64,000 nt of DNA from Mytilus galloprovincialis (Eukaryota > Mollusca > Bivalvia > Mytilida > Mytilidae): NCBI RefSeq assembly GCF_965363235.1, contig NC_134843.1:63713865-63777864 (forward strand). The letters are read 5' to 3'. A program made the position numbers and the translations under genes. Below, in pieces: positions 47,701 to 54,978 of the stretch. The notes beneath the pieces were generated by a model. It worked only from the letters and a program-made list of their open reading frames with translations, had not been told where the DNA came from and searched no databases. Position 1 is the first letter of the stretch. Each line of letters opens with the position of its first letter.

Positions 47701-48264
47701 ACTTTTTTAGTTTATGAACTTTGTTTTAAATCCATTTGCAAAGAGAACGTCAAATATAAGTTTACGGTAATACAGATTTTTTTCAAAAGTACTACTTTTA
47801 GTACTTTTAGGCGTTGCATCGTCAGGTCAAGCATATTTGACTTCACAAATCTAATACTTAATTTAACAAGGACCAGAGCAGAAGATATTGGCATGTAGTC
47901 ATGTATTCTAAAACCAGGATTTATGACACTTAATCTATCTGAAAAAGTACCGATAAAAGCATTACATGCTATATAATATATAATCACACATACTCCTGTA
48001 TTTATCAGTAATTTATATGGCCAGGGGTACTATTTTGAACCGACAAAAATACATCTTATTAATCGAAGTCAGTTACTCTTTACTAGTATCATTATAGTTT
48101 CAACATTCAAGTAAATTAGTCCACAATTTATTATTGATTAAGACTCAGATCTTTAAAAAAAAAATGATTTTTTTACAGGCTATGAAGTAAAGTATGATGT
48201 TGATAAATTTGTCAAAGATCTCCCTTTAAAGTATGTGAGAGCGGGAAAAAATTCTACAGAATAG
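38608..48264 (+). CDS. ParB/sulfiredoxin-like and Tudor-like domain protein, 701 aa
   Basis: Twelve plus-strand exons, all GT-AG and all in phase from ATG (38608) to TAG (48262-48264): 38608-38730, 39467-39587, 40715-40798, 41573-41704, 41964-42095, 42724-43492, 44389-44466, 44940-45234, 45599-45700, 46698-46793, 47332-47419 and 48179-48264. Residues 1-81 form a small unrecognised domain; 82-197 are polar and probably disordered. Residues ~203-330 resemble the ParB/Srx fold: VIPADDRCFRNLD, then GSNHTRHAL (273-281) in the place of the ParB GxxR motif, then ALQLGYEHNASNTL. Residues ~480-612 are coiled coil, 613-644 basic, and 645-701 Tudor-like (SVEAFWYPDKCWYTAKIL, YEVKYDVD). Likely nuclear. 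Its divergent partner is the transposase-like gene; the pair probably acts together. The domain calls rest on motif memory, not a search. Confidence 0.8.
39467..39587 (+). CDS. ParB-like gene exon 2
   Basis: Acceptor AATTTAAG|GTTACA, donor TTGAAAG|GTGAGA, phase 0 in, phase 1 out. It encodes VTYESGKAKMYSLKNLCEGL and then GFGPAVKTRSGFMKIWNSLK. Its compact charged/aromatic pattern suggests a folded N-terminal domain shared with exon 1; family unknown. Confidence 0.8.
40715..40798 (+). CDS. ParB-like gene exon 3
   Basis: 84 nt, acceptor TTTTTTACAG|CAAACG, donor TTTCAG|GTAGAT, phase 1 at both ends. Encodes a polar N, Q, S and T-rich linker. Confidence 0.7.
41573..41704 (+). CDS. ParB-like gene exon 4
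   Basis: 132 nt, acceptor CTGTGAATAG|ATGTAC, donor TCTGAAG|GTATTT, phase 1 at both ends. Encodes a linker with RKSSTPISPVQKKLLSP, whose SP/TP sites could be phosphorylated. Confidence 0.75.
41964..42095 (+). CDS. ParB-like gene exon 5
   Basis: 132 nt, acceptor TTGCAACAG|ATGCAT, donor TTAATAG|GTATGA, phase 1 at both ends. Encodes DASTVEDILERSVISCIEAH and an acidic stretch ending ILDDYLI. Confidence 0.75.
42195..42290 (-). repeat. Dispersed repeat family C end, intronic
   Basis: The reverse complement starts GAAGATGTGGTATGATAACC; a short end of the family within intron 5 of the ParB-like gene. Confidence 0.6.
42724..43492 (+). CDS. ParB-like gene exon 6: ParB/Srx-like core
   Basis: 769 nt, acceptor TTCTTCTAG|GAGACG, donor GAAAG|GTAAAT, phase 1 in, phase 2 out. 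It holds the whole ParB-like segment: NLVIPADDRCFRNLD (207-221), ILIGNIVGDV, VVVETLGSNHTRHALQCLF (267-285), CRLYNKLPDELALQLGYEHN and a helical region to residue ~454 that may bind DNA. Confidence 0.88.
44389..44466 (+). CDS. ParB-like gene exon 7
   Basis: 78 nt, acceptor TTTTGCAG|TGTAAG, donor GAAAA|GTATGT, phase 2 at both ends. Encodes a lysine-rich linker (DRKKTIGKTKADPSDVDRK). Confidence 0.7.
44940..45234 (+). CDS. ParB-like gene exon 8: coiled coil
   Basis: 295 nt, acceptor TTTATCTAG|TGAATG, donor AAATTG|GTAAGT, phase 2 in, phase 0 out. Encodes a long coiled coil with leucines at heptad spacing (KIKQLTAEREKLATTSSTLK and onward), probably for dimerisation. Confidence 0.88.
45599..45700 (+). 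CDS. ParB-like gene exon 9: coiled coil end
   Basis: 102 nt, acceptor TTTTTACAG|GAAGAA, donor TCTATT|GTAAGT, phase 0. Encodes EEAKACLEKKVQEFEESSRC and a polar end, continuing the coiled coil. Confidence 0.8.
46105..46555 (+). repeat. Dispersed repeat with (GTTC/GTCC) microsatellite, intronic
   Basis: CCTACGATAGTAGAAGGGCA, TTTTCTGGTCTGTGCGTCC and a GTTCGTTCGTCCGTCTGTCC run, then two similar blocks starting TTCAGGTTAAAGTTTTTGGT (~46224 and ~46392). Lies between exons 9 and 10 of the ParB-like gene. Confidence 0.8.
46698..46793 (+). CDS. ParB-like gene exon 10: basic segment
   Basis: 96 nt, acceptor ATTTACAG|GTATCT, donor TCAAAG|GTAAAT, phase 0. It ends NKKKRRMSSK, a good nuclear-localisation signal. 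Confidence 0.75.
47332..47419 (+). CDS. ParB-like gene exon 11: Tudor-like domain, first half
   Basis: 88 nt, acceptor TGTTGTAG|GAGTTT, donor GAAAAG|GTAAGT, phase 0 in, phase 1 out. Encodes EFEVGTSVEAFWYPDKCWYT and AKILMKTGK, with the aromatic residues typical of Tudor-family barrels. Confidence 0.85.
48179..48264 (+). CDS. ParB-like gene exon 12: Tudor-like domain end and stop
   Basis: 86 nt, acceptor TTTTTACAG|GCTATG, stop TAG at 48262-48264. Encodes GYEVKYDVDKFVKDLPLKYV and RAGKNSTE. AATAAA signals occur downstream near 48757 and 48863. Confidence 0.85.
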
Positions 48265-48954
48265 ATCGATTAGCTGAAACAAAGAAGAATGACCATCATT
48301 GGAGGAAAACTATGATGCACTTGCTAGCCAAAGTGGAGAAATATTTGACGAACATGTGTTTTTTTGAATTATTATTGTTGTCCCTATAGAAATAATATAG
48401 ATATTGTAAATAATGCGTAGTTGTTAATTATTGTCATAGAAAGTATCATATAGCTTTACTCTGCGTAAGGAATTTACAGCAGTCATTGTGACAAAGATGG
48501 GGATTTCTTTATCATTTACACCAGAAATTTGCGAAAAACAAAAGGAAAGCAATGGAAAATACCAATAATAATCAGCCACGTTTTGATTCATTATGCTTAT
48601 TAATTGCATTTGAAGTTGGATGGTGATGTTTAATTGATAAATGATATGAAAATATCATTGACTTTAAGTGTTCTACCATCTTAGATGAAGCGAATTAGTA
48701 TCTACAACGCACATTTCAATATTAAAGACAGATACATACGACCGGTTCACAAAATCGTTAGAAAAATAAATCTAATTTCAAATAAAGAGTTCCAAAGTAA
48801 TATGCAATTTCAAAGTAATCAATAGATCTGAAAAAAGAAACTTTTATATGAAATTCATCTTTAAATAAATACTTCGACAGGTATGGTACACGTTTTTGTT
48901 TACCAGAAATATGCATCATTTCAGGGCCTTTTATTGTTGAAGATTCGGTATGGA

Positions 48955-49075
48955 TTTTGCTCTTTTTTGAAGGCCATACGTCACAGTAAACCTATAGCTT
49001 TTTTATGTCATTTGGTCCCTTGCGGAGAGTTTTCTCATTTACAATCATACCACATCTTCTTATTGAATATTTGAA
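48955..49075 (-). repeat. Dispersed repeat family C end, near the right end of the element
   Basis: The reverse complement starts AAGAAGATGTGGTATGATTG and includes GAGAAAACTCTCCGCAAGGG. It inserted downstream of the plus gene inside the 20-kb element. Confidence 0.65.
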
Positions 49076-49139
49076 AACGAAAATGTTACCGGTTGATTAT
49101 GATATACATGTACGTACCTTTCTAATCTATGAATAAGTG

Positions 49140-49352
49140 TGATTAGAGTAACGTTTTCACGTTGTTCTTGGTCTAAGAACCAAAAAGCAATTTACGCATT
49201 ATATTTTACATTCAATTTTGTTCTTGGTCTAAGAACCAAAATGCGATATACGCATTATATTTTACATTCAATTTTGTTCTTGGTCTAAGAACCAAAATGC
49301 GATATACGCATTATATTTTACATTCAATTTTGTTCTTGGTCTAAGAACCAGA
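49140..49352. repeat. 56-bp tandem repeat carrying one palindrome per unit
   Basis: TTCTTGGTCTAAGAACCA recurs at 49165, 49221, 49277 and 49333, exactly 56 bp apart, with near-identical sequence between (CGCATTATATTTTACATTCA). The whole unit is repeated, so this is not a CRISPR-like repeat-spacer pattern. Confidence 0.9.
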
Positions 49353-49696
49353 AAAAATAAGATTGATACTAATTTATTTGATATCATTCGTTTAGTTGGT
49401 CTATAGACCAAAATCTGGTGGACAACAGCTCTATCATCTGCGTGAATGTAACATTTTTGTTTGTTTAAATTAGTTAAATATAAACAACTTAGCGCTGACG
49501 CCTGATGTCCAAAGTGTTTCTGTTTTTGGTCTCGAGACCAGACTTTTTCAAGCATAAACAGTTTTATGCAAGTAAATACAAATAACAGTTTGTTGTGTTG
49601 TTTTCAAATGATGGGTTCATGCAGGGATTCAGCCATACCAGTTTTATATTCAATGTGAGAACTTACCCGTTTTTTTATATTCTGGTCCAATGACCA
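49169..49696. promoter_or_regulatory. Right cluster of TGGTC-N4-GACCA palindromes
   Basis: Seven 14-bp sites: 49169-49182, 49225-49238, 49281-49294 and 49337-49350 (all TGGTCTAAGAACCA), then 49397-49410 (TGGTCTATAGACCA), 49527-49540 (TGGTCTCGAGACCA) and 49683-49696 (TGGTCCAATGACCA). The last three have perfect arms with different centres. Their placement mirrors the left cluster, which makes chance unlikely. Confidence 0.85.
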
Positions 49697-49926
49697 AAAT
49701 ATGTATACACCGATCTAAAAATGATTCCAATTCTGTTAGACAAAACTGTTATAATTTATCAAAAAACAATTTGGGGAAATTTCAATGTCACTGCTAGTGA
49801 TATATCAATGGTATGGGTGTTAGAATTTTCAAAATTATTCAAACTTTTCAATGAAGTCAGTTAAATATGTCGATCTGCATTGGTATTTTAACTAGTACAT
49901 GAATGTATAATGGTTGACATGTTTCA

Positions 49927-49970
49927 AAGAGGAAAAGAATGCATTTTCCCTTTTAGAAATGGATTCAGTT
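49927..49970 (-). repeat. Right terminal inverted repeat of the 20-kb element
   Basis: Reverse complement begins AACTGAATCCATTTCTAAAA and continues GGGAAAATGC. It is the partner of 29937-29980. Confidence 0.85.
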
Positions 49971-50043
49971 ATATATAAAATATTCTATCGCTATTATATT
50001 AACTTTTCCTTTGATCTTGCTCACTGATAATTTCCTTTCTCAG

Positions 50044-50101
50044 CGAAGAAACTAAAAGAGCGCGTGCCTGTTGTCAATGAAATAAAACAACGTCGTCACA
50101 G
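50044..50101 (+). CDS. Unrecognised gene: exon A
   Basis: 58 nt, phase 2 in and phase 2 out, open only in the frame KKLKERVPVVNEIKQRRH. It starts 74 bp outside the right end of the 20-kb element. Confidence 0.45.
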
Positions 50102-53100
50102 GTAAAATTCCGATAACCAGATTACCCTTCGCCTTCTTAACTCGGATGTTTTTCTCAATTTCTTCTTACCGCCCCAAGAGAGAAATTTAACCAATCTCGT
50201 TGAGATAACCAACTATAATTTATAACTTTTTCTTACCATATGGCAAATCAAAGGTATTTTATTCAAATGATTTGCACCACGTGACTTTGTCCCTTTTGAT
50301 CAAATTACTTCCCTTAGCTTAAGATTGAAAATATGGATGTAATAGCAGTAATTCCGAATATATTTATGGACCCATTTCCCATGTTATAACAGGAGATCTT
50401 AACATCGTTCAAGACCGAGAGTTAAAATCATTCCTCAGTAAAGGACCTAAATATCGTCCCCCGTCAATTATTAATTGGAATGAGTGTCGTAATATCATCC
50501 ACGACTCACTCCATACTTACTGTATGAAATGGATAAAACGGGAAAAAGCTGACAAAAATTTTTTAATTCAGTAATGAAGATAGTTGATATACGTATTCAA
50601 CATTTTAAAGAACATTTTACTATAAACAATAACCACAATAAACCTATTTCTCGTATCAAACATAAACTAAAAGAACTAGCCAAGGAATTTGTTTTTGTCC
50701 CGGCAGATAAAGCTGCTAATAATATTATTATTGTTTGACGTAAATTTTACATTGAGGTTCTGAAAAAGGAAATCATCAATTCACCAACATTCCAACTGAC
50801 TCCATTTTCAGAAAACGAAATCGGTAACAAATATAAACTTTTAGCCACCGCTTTACAAGCAGAGCCAAATACAATGAAAGTCCCAACTATGTATTGGCTT
50901 CCGAAACTACACAAAACCCCTTACAAATATAGATTTATTTCGTCTTCAAGCCATTGTTCAACTACTAAATTGTCTATTCTTCTTACCAGCACACTTGGCA
51001 CAATTAAAAACCTGATAATAAATTGTTCAAATAAGGCCTTCGAAAATAGTGGAATGAATTACTTTTGGAGTGTCAAGAACTCGTTGGAAGTACTTGATAA
51101 ATTGCATGCTCATATTGGTGATTTTGAATCTGTTCAAAGTTTTGATTGTTCTACCCTGTATACCACATTGCCTCACATTTTCATTAAGAAAAAATTCATA
51201 CACCTAATTAAATGGGCATTCAAAAAATCAGAATGTGAATATATATGTTCAAACTCTTTTAGGTCATTTTTTAGTAGCAATAAACAAAAAAACTATGTTT
51301 ATTGGACATGCTTTGATACTATATATGCCCTTGAATTTTTACTAGATAGCATTGTTGTTCGCTTTGGGGATTCCGTATATCGTCAGATTATCGGAATTCC
51401 AATGGGGACTAACTGTGCACCACTTATTGCGGACCTGTTTTTGTATTGTTATGAGTTACAATTTATGACAAAAATAAGCAAAGACCCATCGAAACAACAT
51501 CTGATAAACAAATTTAATAATACTTTTAGATATTTGGATGATATTTTGGCTCTCAATAATGACGACTTCAGTTTGTATATTAATGAAATTTATCCTGTTG
51601 AACTTACTTTAAATAAAGCTAATACTAACAATGACCACTGCCCTTTTCTCGATCTTGATATCTATATCACTAATGGAAAGCTGAATACTAAAATTTATGA
51701 TAAAAGGGATGATTTTTCATTTCCTATCGTTAATTATCCGTTTTTAGATGGTGACGTTCCCTTGTCACCATCTTACGGCGTTTATATATCTCAACTTGTA
51801 CGATTCGCTCGTGTATGTAACAATGTTTTAGATTTTAATGAGAGAAATTTATGTATTACTGAAAAATTATTACACCAGGGTTTTCGATATCACAAACTAG
51901 TCAAAACATTAACTAAATTCTATCATCGGTATAAAGACATCATTCGTAAATATAGCTCAACATGCAGACTTCTAATACGTTCAGGTATTTCAGATCCAAT
52001 TTTTTATGGTAATATTCTTTATAAAGCACAAAGGTATCAGTATTCACCTCAGAAACTTACAAAACCTTTGAATAGACTTATTAAGAAGGGATATAATTAC
52101 GATACTGTTGTCAAGTCATTAAAGATTGCATATTTTGGCGTTAATATTGAGTCACTGATAAGGTCTTTGCATCGGAACTAAACACATTTATTCTAAAAAC
52201 AGTTGTTGGCATGACACGGGTTATGTTCTTCTCATATATTTTATGATGGTATGATACTAAACCCCTAACGGGAAGGATTGTGCCTGATGTTCATATGATG
52301 AAATCATAATCTTTCAGTCAGTTTAAGTCTGGAGCTGGCATGTCAGTTAACTGCTAGTAGTCTGTTGTTATTTATGTATTATTGTCATTTTGTTTATTTT
52401 CTTTGGTTACATCTTCTGACATCAGACTCGGATTTCTCTTGAACTGAATTTTAATGTGCGTATTGTTATGCGTTTACTTTACTACATTGGTTAGAGGTAT
52501 AGGGGGAGGGTTGAGATCTCACAAACATGTTTAACCCCGCCGCATTTTTGCGCCTGTCCCAAGTCAGGAGCCTCTGGCCTTTGTTAGTCTTGTATTATTT
52601 TAATTTTAGTTTCTTGTGTACAATTTGGAAATTAGTATGGCGTTCATTATCACTGGACTAGTATATATTTGTTTAGGGGCCAGCTGAAGGACACCTCCGG
52701 GTGCGGGAATTTCTCGCTACATTGAAGACCTGTTGGTGACCCTCTGCTGTTGTTTTTTATTTGGTCGGGTTGTTGTCTCTTTGACACATTCCCCATTTCC
52801 ATTCTCAATTTTATTTATTTTAGATATGTGGATAATCCAGTCCTTTTTCGTCATGTATCTAAAACTAATGTATCTTTAAAAACTTCCTTTGGCGGATATT
52901 TGCAAAACAAATGTAATTCTAAGGGAAAATGCTTAAAATTTGACTTTTTACGAAATAGGAAGATTGAAATCATCATGTTTTTAAAAGAATTTGGCCAAAA
53001 ACTTAAGAAAGCAGGTAAGTTAAAATTTATTTAACTTTAAAATTCAACTTACAAGGTGTTTCCCTATATGCAAACAAATCATGAACAATATCCTCTTGCA

Positions 53101-54159
53101 TATGTATAATTGTTTTTAATCTTTCTATTTTGCGATTTTCCGTCATTTTTAAAATATGATCGTACATGTATATAGCAATTATACTATGGTTATGCTTCCG
53201 ATTTAAAACGAAAAAGGCCGACAGAGTAGATAAAGTCCATTTGTACACGGGCAGACGCCTAAATACATGTACAAATCACCTATATTATATGCGAACAAAT
53301 TGTTCATTCGACATAGGAATTGGCATATTGACATTTTTATTTAAGGGGCTAATATAATCCTATTGTATTGGCTGCCGTCATGATAAGGCAAAATGGCCGC
53401 TATTAGCAAACTAGCAAATTATCCCAAATTTTGCCATGATGAAAAGGAAACAATTTTTAATATCATATTAAGTGTAAAGAAACTTATATTTATTATAGTA
53501 TCATTATGTACAAAATAGTGTAAGTTGCTGTGATGCTTATTATGAAAGATGATATTAAAAATCTCTACAGGCCTTTTTGTTAATCATGATATATTTTTTA
53601 TTGATGAAGTTTCAATAACAAACAGTTTTTCAAGTTTAGAATAAGTGCCTGTTGTCGTCTGCAAACTGCTTTAAAGTGATTCATAATCATTGATATTAAT
53701 TCTTTTTATGTCAGGATCACCTTTTAATTTCAAAAACTGAAATTCAACACCGATTACAAATTTATATTCAAAATTACGAAGACAAGTGTCCAATGTTTTT
53801 AACACAATTTGATGCGTATCAGTATCGAATATAGTAATTCAACACAGATCAAAATAGAAGTTGCGTTAAATGTCTCCGTATCTGCAATCTCTTTCCTCAT
53901 ATCAAAACTTAGAAAAGTCATCAGAAATTATAACACAACTTAATGAACCTCAGTTTCAAAGATAGTCGTTCAACGTATTTACATAAATAATTTTCAAATT
54001 GCAGAAGAAAATAACAATTGTAGTAAATCAAGAACCTTTTCAAAATCAACAAACAATTGTCGCTTTATGCGGCCGTTTCACTTTTTCTCATTTAAATGTT
54101 TTCTCCTATCCCTTTTGCAAACGCGAAAACGAGATATTGAGAAGGCGAAAAAAAATTGA
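50044..54159 (+). CDS. Unrecognised plus-strand gene, last exons
   Basis: Two exons fit with matching phases: 50044-50101 (acceptor TTTCTCAG|CGAAG, donor CACAG|GTAAAA) and 52824-53014 (acceptor TTTATTTTAG|ATATG, donor GCAG|GTAAGT). A possible last exon runs from 54005 (acceptor AATTGCAG|AAGAAA) to a stop at 54157-54159. The joined product reads KKLKERVPVVNEIKQRRHR, then YVDNPVLFRHVSKTNVSLKT and SFGGYLQNKCNSKGKCLKFD, lysine-rich. I recognise no family. Upstream exons must lie before 50044, either left of the 20-kb element or unrecognised. A Penelope-like element fills most of the 50102-52823 intron. Confidence 0.5.
50371..52815 (+). mobile_element. Penelope-like retroelement
   Basis: Protein-coding similarity starts at about 50371 (HVITGDLNIV, GPKYRPPSIINWNECRN) and runs to the stop at 52179-52181. 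A 3' UTR of about 630 bp ends at 52815 with CCATTTCCATTCTCAATTTT. The exact 5' end lies between 50102 and 50371. The N-terminal part is interrupted, so the copy is not intact, while the RT domain is one long open frame. The 3' end is shared by copies at 8376, 14576 and 15865. Confidence 0.85.
50874..52181 (+). CDS. Penelope-like reverse transcriptase
   Basis: 435 aa. Motifs in order: PTMYWLPKLHKTPYKYRFIS (RT fingers, ~5-24), FDCSTLYTTLPH (~89-100), IIGIPMGTNCAPLIADLFLY (~167-186), FRYLDDILALNN (catalytic YxDD region, ~216), PFLDLDIYI, and a thumb/C-terminal region with SPSYGVYISQLVRFARVCN. The WLPKLHK and GIPMGTNCAP phrases are typical of Penelope-like RTs. No GIY-YIG endonuclease follows the RT before the stop, so this belongs to a group without a C-terminal endonuclease or has lost it. 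The ATG used is internal; the true protein began further upstream. Confidence 0.88.
   Translation: MKVPTMYWLPKLHKTPYKYRFISSSSHCSTTKLSILLTSTLGTIKNLIINCSNKAFENSGMNYFWSVKNSLEVLDKLHAHIGDFESVQSFDCSTLYTTLPHIFIKKKFIHLIKWAFKKSECEYICSNSFRSFFSSNKQKNYVYWTCFDTIYALEFLLDSIVVRFGDSVYRQIIGIPMGTNCAPLIADLFLYCYELQFMTKISKDPSKQHLINKFNNTFRYLDDILALNNDDFSLYINEIYPVELTLNKANTNNDHCPFLDLDIYITNGKLNTKIYDKRDDFSFPIVNYPFLDGDVPLSPSYGVYISQLVRFARVCNNVLDFNERNLCITEKLLHQGFRYHKLVKTLTKFYHRYKDIIRKYSSTCRLLIRSGISDPIFYGNILYKAQRYQYSPQKLTKPLNRLIKKGYNYDTVVKSLKIAYFGVNIESLIRSLHRN
52824..53014 (+). CDS. Unrecognised gene: exon B
   Basis: 191 nt, phase 2 in and phase 1 out, open throughout, with composition unlike random AT-rich DNA (RHVSKTNVSLKTSFGGYLQN, NRKIEIIMFLKEFGQKLKKA). 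Its acceptor tract lies directly against the 3' end of the Penelope-like insertion. Confidence 0.6.
53015..54004. other. Intron of the unrecognised gene
   Basis: Nothing recognised. Small open frames on both strands near 53027-53357 have no coding character. Confidence 0.4.
54005..54159 (+). CDS. Unrecognised gene: possible last exon
   Basis: Enters in phase 1 as EENNNCSKSRTFSKSTNNCR, then runs into the repeat at 54066-54365 and stops. The coding end may have been replaced by the repeat, or the exon may end before it. Confidence 0.3.
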
Positions 54160-54365
54160 GAAATTGAGAAATCGGGAAATAAGGAAATCGAAAAAGCAAA
54201 GACAAATTCCCCGAATTCTCTTTTTTTCAGTATCTCCATTTCGCTCAGTTGATTTTTCGATTTCCCTGTTTCCCGATATCCGGATTTCTCGATTACGCGT
54301 GAAAGTGAAAGTGAAAGTAAAAGGAGAAAACGCGAAACGGCAAAATTGCCGCATTCGGCCACCAT
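54066..54365. repeat. Self-complementary GAAA/TTTC-rich repeat
   Basis: The ends GCGGCCGTTTCAC (54069) and CAAAATTGCCGCATTCGGCC (to 54360) are partly inverted. Between them lie GAAAACGAGATATTGAGAAG on one side and TTCCCGATATCCGGATTTCT and CGATTACGCG on the other, with GTGAAA triplicated near 54299. Long open frames on both strands result from the low complexity. Confidence 0.65.
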
Positions 54366-54597
54366 AACTTACACCTGTTTTGTACAGTTATAACAAAGGC
54401 AAATTCGTAAAGTCCTTTCATGTAAAATTCATCTCAAACGAGGATTACTTATTCTATGCACTGTAAATTATCTTGACCATTACATGTCAACTTTCAATAG
54501 CTGTAAATCGAAGTCTTAAATTACAAGATCAGCTAAAATATAGGCGAATGTCTTTTTTTGAATGATTCTTTAATCGTAAATTCATTGTGCTAATAAT

Positions 54598-54978
54598 GTT
54601 CCTTCATCCAAGCATATCTTGGATGTGCGTGAGGTAGGTCATTCTTAGAATATGAGCCTGAGGCTCAAAATTAATAAAATAGCTTTACTTGTTTGTGAGG
54701 GGTGAAGCATACATGTAATATCTCTGTTTAAAGAAACAAACTATAACCACCAGACCATAGATGGCCAATGAGTTTGACCCTAGTTTATTAGCACCTGTTA
54801 CATAATAACTTGTCATAATTTACAGTAAGTTTGTGTCGACCATAAAAAAACATAGGAAAAGGGTGGGTCTGGCTAATTATCCTTAGGGTGGGAAGTAATT
54901 ACGTTAGAGCCTCATGCTCATATTCTAAGAATGACCTTCATCCTGCACATCCAAGATATGCTTGGATGAAGGAACATT
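54598..54978. repeat. Foldback repeat with ~70-bp arms
   Basis: The left arm GTTCCTTCATCCAAGCATAT... to ...AGAATATGAGCCTGAGG (54599-54667) is inverted at 54908-54978 (CCTCATGCTCATATTCT... to ...GCTTGGATGAAGGAAC). The middle part carries a block also present, inverted, at 59095-59235. Confidence 0.8.

Larger units (their letters stand above)
29937..49970. mobile_element. ~20-kb two-gene element with terminal inverted repeats (candidate new transposon)
   Basis: Both ends carry a 44-bp inverted repeat (29937-29980 and 49927-49970) matching at 40 of 44 positions, beginning AACTGATTCCATTTCTAAAA on the left. Inside each end lies a cluster of TGGTC-N4-GACCA palindromes (five left, seven right). Between them are two divergently transcribed multi-exon genes: a DUF7869-like, transposase-like gene on minus (30971-38432) and a ParB-like/Tudor-like gene on plus (38608-48264). 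The flanks are AT-rich (ATAT/TATA), so the target duplication cannot be fixed. Other repeats sit only in introns. Inverted ends, subterminal sites and a transposase-like gene together point to a DNA transposon or a domesticated descendant. I know no described family with this pairing. Confidence 0.7.

Noticed and set aside
49140-49352. CRISPR-like regular repeats
   Set aside because: The whole 56-bp unit is repeated, there are no variable spacers, and the context is eukaryotic.
49268-49555. Minus-strand 95-aa open frame
   Set aside because: Generated by the 56-bp repeats and palindromes at the right end of the element.
54078-54367. Long open frames on both strands
   Set aside because: Low-complexity GAAA/TTTC-rich self-complementary repeat.
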